Positions 60,348 to 64,000 of a stretch of DNA of 64,000 nucleotides are shown here, piece after piece. The notes beneath the pieces are model-generated. The model searched no databases. It saw nothing but the letters and a program-made list of their open reading frames with translations, and was not told where the DNA came from. The first letter of the stretch is position 1. Each line of letters begins with the position of its first letter. The DNA comes from Methanospirillum stamsii (lineage in GTDB: Archaea > Halobacteriota > Methanomicrobia > Methanomicrobiales > Methanospirillaceae): positions 1 to 64,000 of the forward strand of contig NZ_QGMZ01000004.1 of NCBI RefSeq assembly GCF_003173335.1, read 5' to 3'. The position numbers and the translations under genes were made by a program.

Positions 60348-61725
60348 ACTGTACCTTCCTTATTTCTGCATCGGCGGTTCCATTTAAAAAGCGTAACTGA
60401 ACCATCGCTCCAGGATGTATGTCGCAAACTGACCGGACAACCTTTCCATCAGAGTGGACTAGACAATATCCTCGTTTAAATGCCTCTTTTGGCCCATGGG
60501 CCGCGAGAATTGCGCTCATCGATCGGAGTTCGGTTTTTTCCCGGGCAATTCGTGCAGATACACTTTTTGTCAGGCGCTCGGTAAGTTCTATCATGAATGC
60601 TCTCCGGTCCGGGAGCTCTCTTATCAGTATATTCCGGGGATTTCTGCCATCTATTCTCCCTTTCAATTCAAGTAACAAAGAATGTGCCCGTTGCCGGGAT
60701 GCTTCTCCTGCACGCAGTAACCGGTCAGAAATTTCAACCAGATTCTCTCTCCGGATTCCCATCTCACGTTGCAGCCGGAAAAACGATAGTCTGTCACGAA
60801 CAGCATTCAGATCTTCCTGTGATCTTTCAAGGTTCTGAATAAGTCTGAGGAACATTCTCTTTTTCAGATGAACGAGGTTTTCATATTCACTCTTCCGATC
60901 AGGAACACATAACTCAGCGGCATGGGAAGGAGTTGAAGCACTGATGTCTGCGGCAAGGTCTGCAAGAGTGATGTCCACATCATGACCTATAGCAGAAATT
61001 ACCGGAACCGGAGAGTTCACAATTGCTTCGACAACCACCGGGTGATTGAATGAAAACAGATCTTCATTGCTTCCTCCTCCCCGTCCAACGATGAGAACGT
61101 CGACCATGCCCTGCACTCTTCCAATCGCCCGGGCAATATCCTCATGAGCTAAAGGTCCCTGAACAATGGTTGGGGAGAGAATTATTTCTGCAGGAAAACG
61201 ACCCGAGATTACATTTTCAATATCATGTATGACCGCGCCGGTAGGGGAAGTGACAACACCGATTTTTTCCGGAAACTTTGGAAGAGTTCTTTTTCTTTCA
61301 CTGTTGAACCACCCTTTCCCGGCCATTTCGCGCCTCCACTGTTCAATAAGAAGGGCCTTTTCTCCGGCTCCGGAAGGCCGCATCTGGGTAATCTGAAATG
61401 AATATCTTCCACCAGGCTCGTAGTGAGAGACTGAACCATATGCCCGGACTTCCATTCCGTCTTCGGGTAAAAAGTCAAGATATTGTGCTTTGCTCTTCCA
61501 GATTGAACACGATATTACAGATTCCTTGCCGGATTTCTTTTCAAACAGTGAAAAATAGAGGTGTCCGGAACTATGGCGCTTAAAATTTGTTATCTCCCCG
61601 CTAATCCAGATGTTCTGCAGGTCTTCATTTTCCAGCAGGTGTGAAATGATTGCAGAAACTTCGGATACACGAAAAATATGTGGATCCTGGTTCTTGTTCC
61701 ACTTATCAAGGGTTACCTGATCCAT
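60331..61725 (-). CDS. xseA: Exodeoxyribonuclease VII large subunit
   Basis: A 464-residue nuclease subunit. The N-terminal OB fold (FRVSEVSAIISHLLENEDLQ then IWISGEITNFKRHSSGHLYF) binds single-stranded DNA. The catalytic domain has KIGVVTSPTGAVIHDIENVI, RGGGSNEDLFSFN and ISAIGHDVDITLADLAADIS, followed by a coiled-coil domain (about 285-400). The enzyme cuts single-stranded DNA from both ends. It is common in bacteria and in several methanogen lineages, but rare in other archaea. It is the first gene of the minus-strand unit xseA-xseB-lipoprotein-membrane protein. Confidence 0.95.
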   Translation of the reverse strand: MDQVTLDKWNKNQDPHIFRVSEVSAIISHLLENEDLQNIWISGEITNFKRHSSGHLYFSLFEKKSGKESVISCSIWKSKAQYLDFLPEDGMEVRAYGSVSHYEPGGRYSFQITQMRPSGAGEKALLIEQWRREMAGKGWFNSERKRTLPKFPEKIGVVTSPTGAVIHDIENVISGRFPAEIILSPTIVQGPLAHEDIARAIGRVQGMVDVLIVGRGGGSNEDLFSFNHPVVVEAIVNSPVPVISAIGHDVDITLADLAADISASTPSHAAELCVPDRKSEYENLVHLKKRMFLRLIQNLERSQEDLNAVRDRLSFFRLQREMGIRRENLVEISDRLLRAGEASRQRAHSLLLELKGRIDGRNPRNILIRELPDRRAFMIELTERLTKSVSARIAREKTELRSMSAILAAHGPKEAFKRGYCLVHSDGKVVRSVCDIHPGAMVQLRFLNGTADAEIRKVQYDEKI

Positions 61726-61769
61726 GGTGCCTGATTGATTATCTTCACTCAGATAGATAATGTCTGGTA

Positions 61770-62582
61770 ATGGTCATTTCTTTCTCGAGCATGTTCTTTC
61801 ATGATTTTGTACTTGATGATATTTTCCAGGCCTGCAATGAATCAGGTGCAGATACACTAGAATTCTGGCTTGAGACGCCGTATTTTTGGCTAAATGGTCT
61901 CAACGAGGATTATCTGATGGAAGTTATCAATACTCATAACATTTCCTGCCCGCTATCAGTTCACGCGCCTGTTCTCGATCTGAACCCCTGTTCCATTAAT
62001 CCGGATGTCCGGGAGGTTTCGATATTATGGATAGAGCGTTCAATAAAACTTGCTGAAAAAATTGGTGCATCGGTGTGCACTATTCATCCGGGAAGAAGAA
62101 CTGCAAAAAGGCCTCCAACCATTACTGATTACCAAAGACTTGGACACATGCTTGATACAATTGAGCCCCTTGCTGAATCAGTTCAGGTAAAGGTCGCCAT
62201 TGAAAACATGGAACCTGCAGTAAATGCTCTTCTCACATCACCTGAAGAGATTCAAAAGATCCTTGATGGGCGCCCATGGCTCTGGTTTACCTTTGATGTT
62301 GCTCATGCACTAAGACGTGGTCTGACCGTTACCGGGGATTTTCTAAAAATAAAAAAGATAGCAAATATCCATATCTCCGGCAGCAATGAACAAAAAATGC
62401 ACGGACTGGTATCCCAGGATCCGCTAGCATTAGAGTTTCTTCCCCGCATTAAGGAATCAGGGTTTTCCGGACCATTAACACTTGAATTAAACGATCTTAC
62501 TCTTTCAAAGCAACATAATTATCAGGAAAAAATTCAGGTTCTCAAAAATGAAATTTCCGGTATCAGGACATATTTACAATAA
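61770..62582 (+). CDS. TIM-barrel protein of the sugar isomerase/AP endonuclease 2 family
   Basis: A 270-residue protein with the xylose isomerase-like TIM barrel. Strand-end residues that bind metal in this superfamily are visible: LEFWLETPYFW, LSVHAPVLDLNP, VCTIHPGRRTAK, VAIENMEPAVN, WFTFDVAHALRRG and NIHISGSNEQKMHG, with final TLELND. The His, Glu and Asp set points to a metal-dependent isomerase, epimerase or endonuclease IV-like enzyme. The substrate is unknown. It diverges from xseA with 44 bp between starts. Confidence 0.87.
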   Translation: MVISFSSMFFHDFVLDDIFQACNESGADTLEFWLETPYFWLNGLNEDYLMEVINTHNISCPLSVHAPVLDLNPCSINPDVREVSILWIERSIKLAEKIGASVCTIHPGRRTAKRPPTITDYQRLGHMLDTIEPLAESVQVKVAIENMEPAVNALLTSPEEIQKILDGRPWLWFTFDVAHALRRGLTVTGDFLKIKKIANIHISGSNEQKMHGLVSQDPLALEFLPRIKESGFSGPLTLELNDLTLSKQHNYQEKIQVLKNEISGIRTYLQ

Positions 62583-62685
62583 ACATTTTTTATCCTTCAG
62601 GAAGGATATCTATGGTGAATCAGGCAGCCATAAAGAAAACCTATGACTCCATTACTAATATGCCGTGTTCCGGCGTGAACGCTGA

Positions 62686-63975
62686 ATGATAGAATATTAC
62701 ATATACATTATTATTTTCGTTTTTTGTCTCATCCTGTCCGGTTTTTTCTCGGGTTCAGAAGTTGCATTATTCACTATTACCAGAGCTAAAGTCAGGACTC
62801 TTGTAAATGAAAAATCACAGGGATCTGAAGCTCTTGCGACCCTGAAAAAAACTCCGGATAAGTTTTTGATAACCATCCTGGTCGGGAATAATGTGGTGAA
62901 TATCCTTGCGGCATCGGTTGCAACTGCAGTGTCAATCGGATTTTTTGGTGAAACCGGCATCGCGGTTTCGGTAGCAACCATCGTAGTTGTGCTCCTCCTC
63001 CTCGTCTTTGGAGAAATTTTACCCAAGATGTATGCGACAAGGAATGCAACAGAGTACGCATTGCGGTTTTCCCCTGCAATTCTCTTACTCTCCCGAATAC
63101 TGAGTCCAATAACCTATGTATTCAATGCCCTGGCAGGGAAAGTAACCGGAAGCATCGGATTTGCTCACCATATGATAACCGAAGAGGAGATCAAAGAATG
63201 GATAGACGTGGGCCAGGAAGAAGGAACAATAGAGAAGAATGAACAGGAAATGCTTCATTCAGTCTTTGAATTCTCAGATACCCGGGTCCGGGAAGTCATG
63301 ACTCCCCGAATTGATGTGGTGATGATTGAGGATTCTGCAAGCCCTGAAGAGGCCCTTGAAATTTTTAAGACAACCGGATTTTCAAGACTACCTGTCTGGC
63401 ATGAGAATATTGATACTATCCGGGGTGTGCTCAATGTCAAGGATGTTATCTTTTCGGTTCTGAATGCACAGGATACCACGCCCGTCGAGGAGATCTGCTC
63501 CGAGCCGTTGTTTGTTCCGGAAACAAAGAATATTGATGATCTTCTGAAAGAACTCCGTGTCAAAAAAACCCATATGGCCATCGTCCTGGACGAGTACGGA
63601 TCCTTTGTAGGGATTGTTACCGTTGAGGATATTCTTGAAGAACTGGTGGGAGATATTCTTGATGAGTTTGATACAGAGGAACATGAACTGGTCAGGATTG
63701 CTGATAATGTCTACTCTGTCAATGCGAGGATGTGGGTTGAAGACTTAAACAAGGAACTTGGCATTTCCCTCCCGATGAGTGAGACATATGAGACAATAGC
63801 CGGCCTCTTTATTGAGCGCATGGGAAATATTCCCAGAATTGGAGATGTCTGTGATATTACTGAGGAAAATATCCGCCTGGTTGTTATTCAGATGACAGGA
63901 AAGAGAATCAACCGGCTTAAGTTGTTATTAAACTCGCCTCATAAACCAGAATCAGGACAGGGTGAAAACAGATGA
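62686..63975 (+). CDS. CNNM/CorC-type membrane protein (DUF21-CBS-CorC)
   Basis: A 429-residue protein. The N-terminal DUF21 domain (about 1-185) has about four membrane helices, with LILSGFFSGSEVALFTITRA at the start. A CBS pair (about 200-325) includes VREVMTPRIDVVMIEDSASP and HMAIVLDEYGSFVGIVTVED. A C-terminal CorC_HlyC domain (about 345-420) reads VNARMWVEDLNKELGISLP. The family is linked to magnesium or cobalt efflux. It is probably in the cytoplasmic membrane with CBS parts inside. It overlaps the next gene by ATGA. Confidence 0.92.
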   Translation: MIEYYIYIIIFVFCLILSGFFSGSEVALFTITRAKVRTLVNEKSQGSEALATLKKTPDKFLITILVGNNVVNILAASVATAVSIGFFGETGIAVSVATIVVVLLLLVFGEILPKMYATRNATEYALRFSPAILLLSRILSPITYVFNALAGKVTGSIGFAHHMITEEEIKEWIDVGQEEGTIEKNEQEMLHSVFEFSDTRVREVMTPRIDVVMIEDSASPEEALEIFKTTGFSRLPVWHENIDTIRGVLNVKDVIFSVLNAQDTTPVEEICSEPLFVPETKNIDDLLKELRVKKTHMAIVLDEYGSFVGIVTVEDILEELVGDILDEFDTEEHELVRIADNVYSVNARMWVEDLNKELGISLPMSETYETIAGLFIERMGNIPRIGDVCDITEENIRLVVIQMTGKRINRLKLLLNSPHKPESGQGENR

Positions 63976-64000
63976 GGGAAGGAACTTTTGTAGTACTTGC
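63972..64000 (+). CDS. Start of a further gene (cut by window end)
   Basis: An ATG at 63972 overlaps the previous stop (ATGA) and the frame MREGTFVVLA is open to the window end. Only ten residues can be read, so no product can be given. The overlap suggests co-translation with the CNNM/CorC-type gene. Confidence 0.5.

Noticed and set aside
1-64000. tRNA, rRNA and CRISPR arrays
   Set aside because: I looked for T-loop-type GGTTC motifs in cloverleaf context and for evenly spaced direct repeats and found none that hold up by eye.

Overview
The window is chromosomal DNA of a methanogenic archaeon, most likely a member of the Methanomicrobiales close to Methanospirillum. The evidence is gene content: CofH (coenzyme F420 synthesis), cysteate synthase plus fused sulfopyruvate decarboxylase (coenzyme M synthesis by the phosphoserine/cysteate route), a methanogenesis marker 16 protein, archaeal aIF-1A, Trm5, HMG-CoA reductase, and many PAS/response-regulator and PEGA/PKD surface proteins. 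Genus assignment is an inference. Many genes have an A/T-rich TATA-like box about 24-32 nt before the start codon and no Shine-Dalgarno, as expected for leaderless archaeal mRNAs; others have clear GGAG-type ribosome sites.

Region 1 (1-16.7 kb) is accessory. It opens with a truncated IS transposase apparently inserted into a second, frameshifted transposase, then IS and pseudogene debris whose 175-bp direct repeats bracket an AAA+/DUF4143 ATPase. Next come a HEAT-repeat membrane protein with an unrecognised partner, a TPR protein, two AAA-ATPase-like/PD-(D/E)XK proteins, a secreted papain-family protease, a very unusual secreted protein carrying both a papain-type and a subtilisin-type protease, and a secreted C45 Ntn-hydrolase.

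Region 2 (16.7-29.6 kb) mixes signalling (CheY, two response regulator-PAS proteins, FIST, a soluble chemoreceptor), redox defence (MsrB, superoxide dismutase), aIF-1A, CofH, an acetate-type transporter and a cupin/cytosine-deaminase fusion.

Region 3 (29.6-35.3 kb) is the most striking block: six genes on the minus strand, each overlapping the next by 1-8 nt. They encode an ABC-type ATPase, a HypB/UreG-like GTPase, an Fe-S protein, marker 16 (DUF39 plus ferredoxin), cysteate synthase and ComDE. The last two make the carbon skeleton of coenzyme M; the first four look like the sulfur-insertion enzyme and an energy-dependent maturation or activation machine.

Region 4 (36-47.4 kb) concerns phosphate: a fused PstC-PstA permease, PstB, PhoU and convergent PstS; then a response regulator-PAS protein and a DedA protein; then an overlapping trio of CHAD-phosphoesterase, HD protein and Ppx-HD for polyphosphate turnover.

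Region 5 (47.4-64 kb) is mostly housekeeping and surface: a flavodoxin-like protein, a two-subunit 2-oxoacid:ferredoxin oxidoreductase, TPR and PEGA surface proteins, a PAS regulator, a Cys-rich HTH regulator, divergent trm5/hmgA, exonuclease VII, a TIM-barrel isomerase-like protein and a CNNM/CorC-type membrane protein. I found no tRNA, rRNA or CRISPR array.
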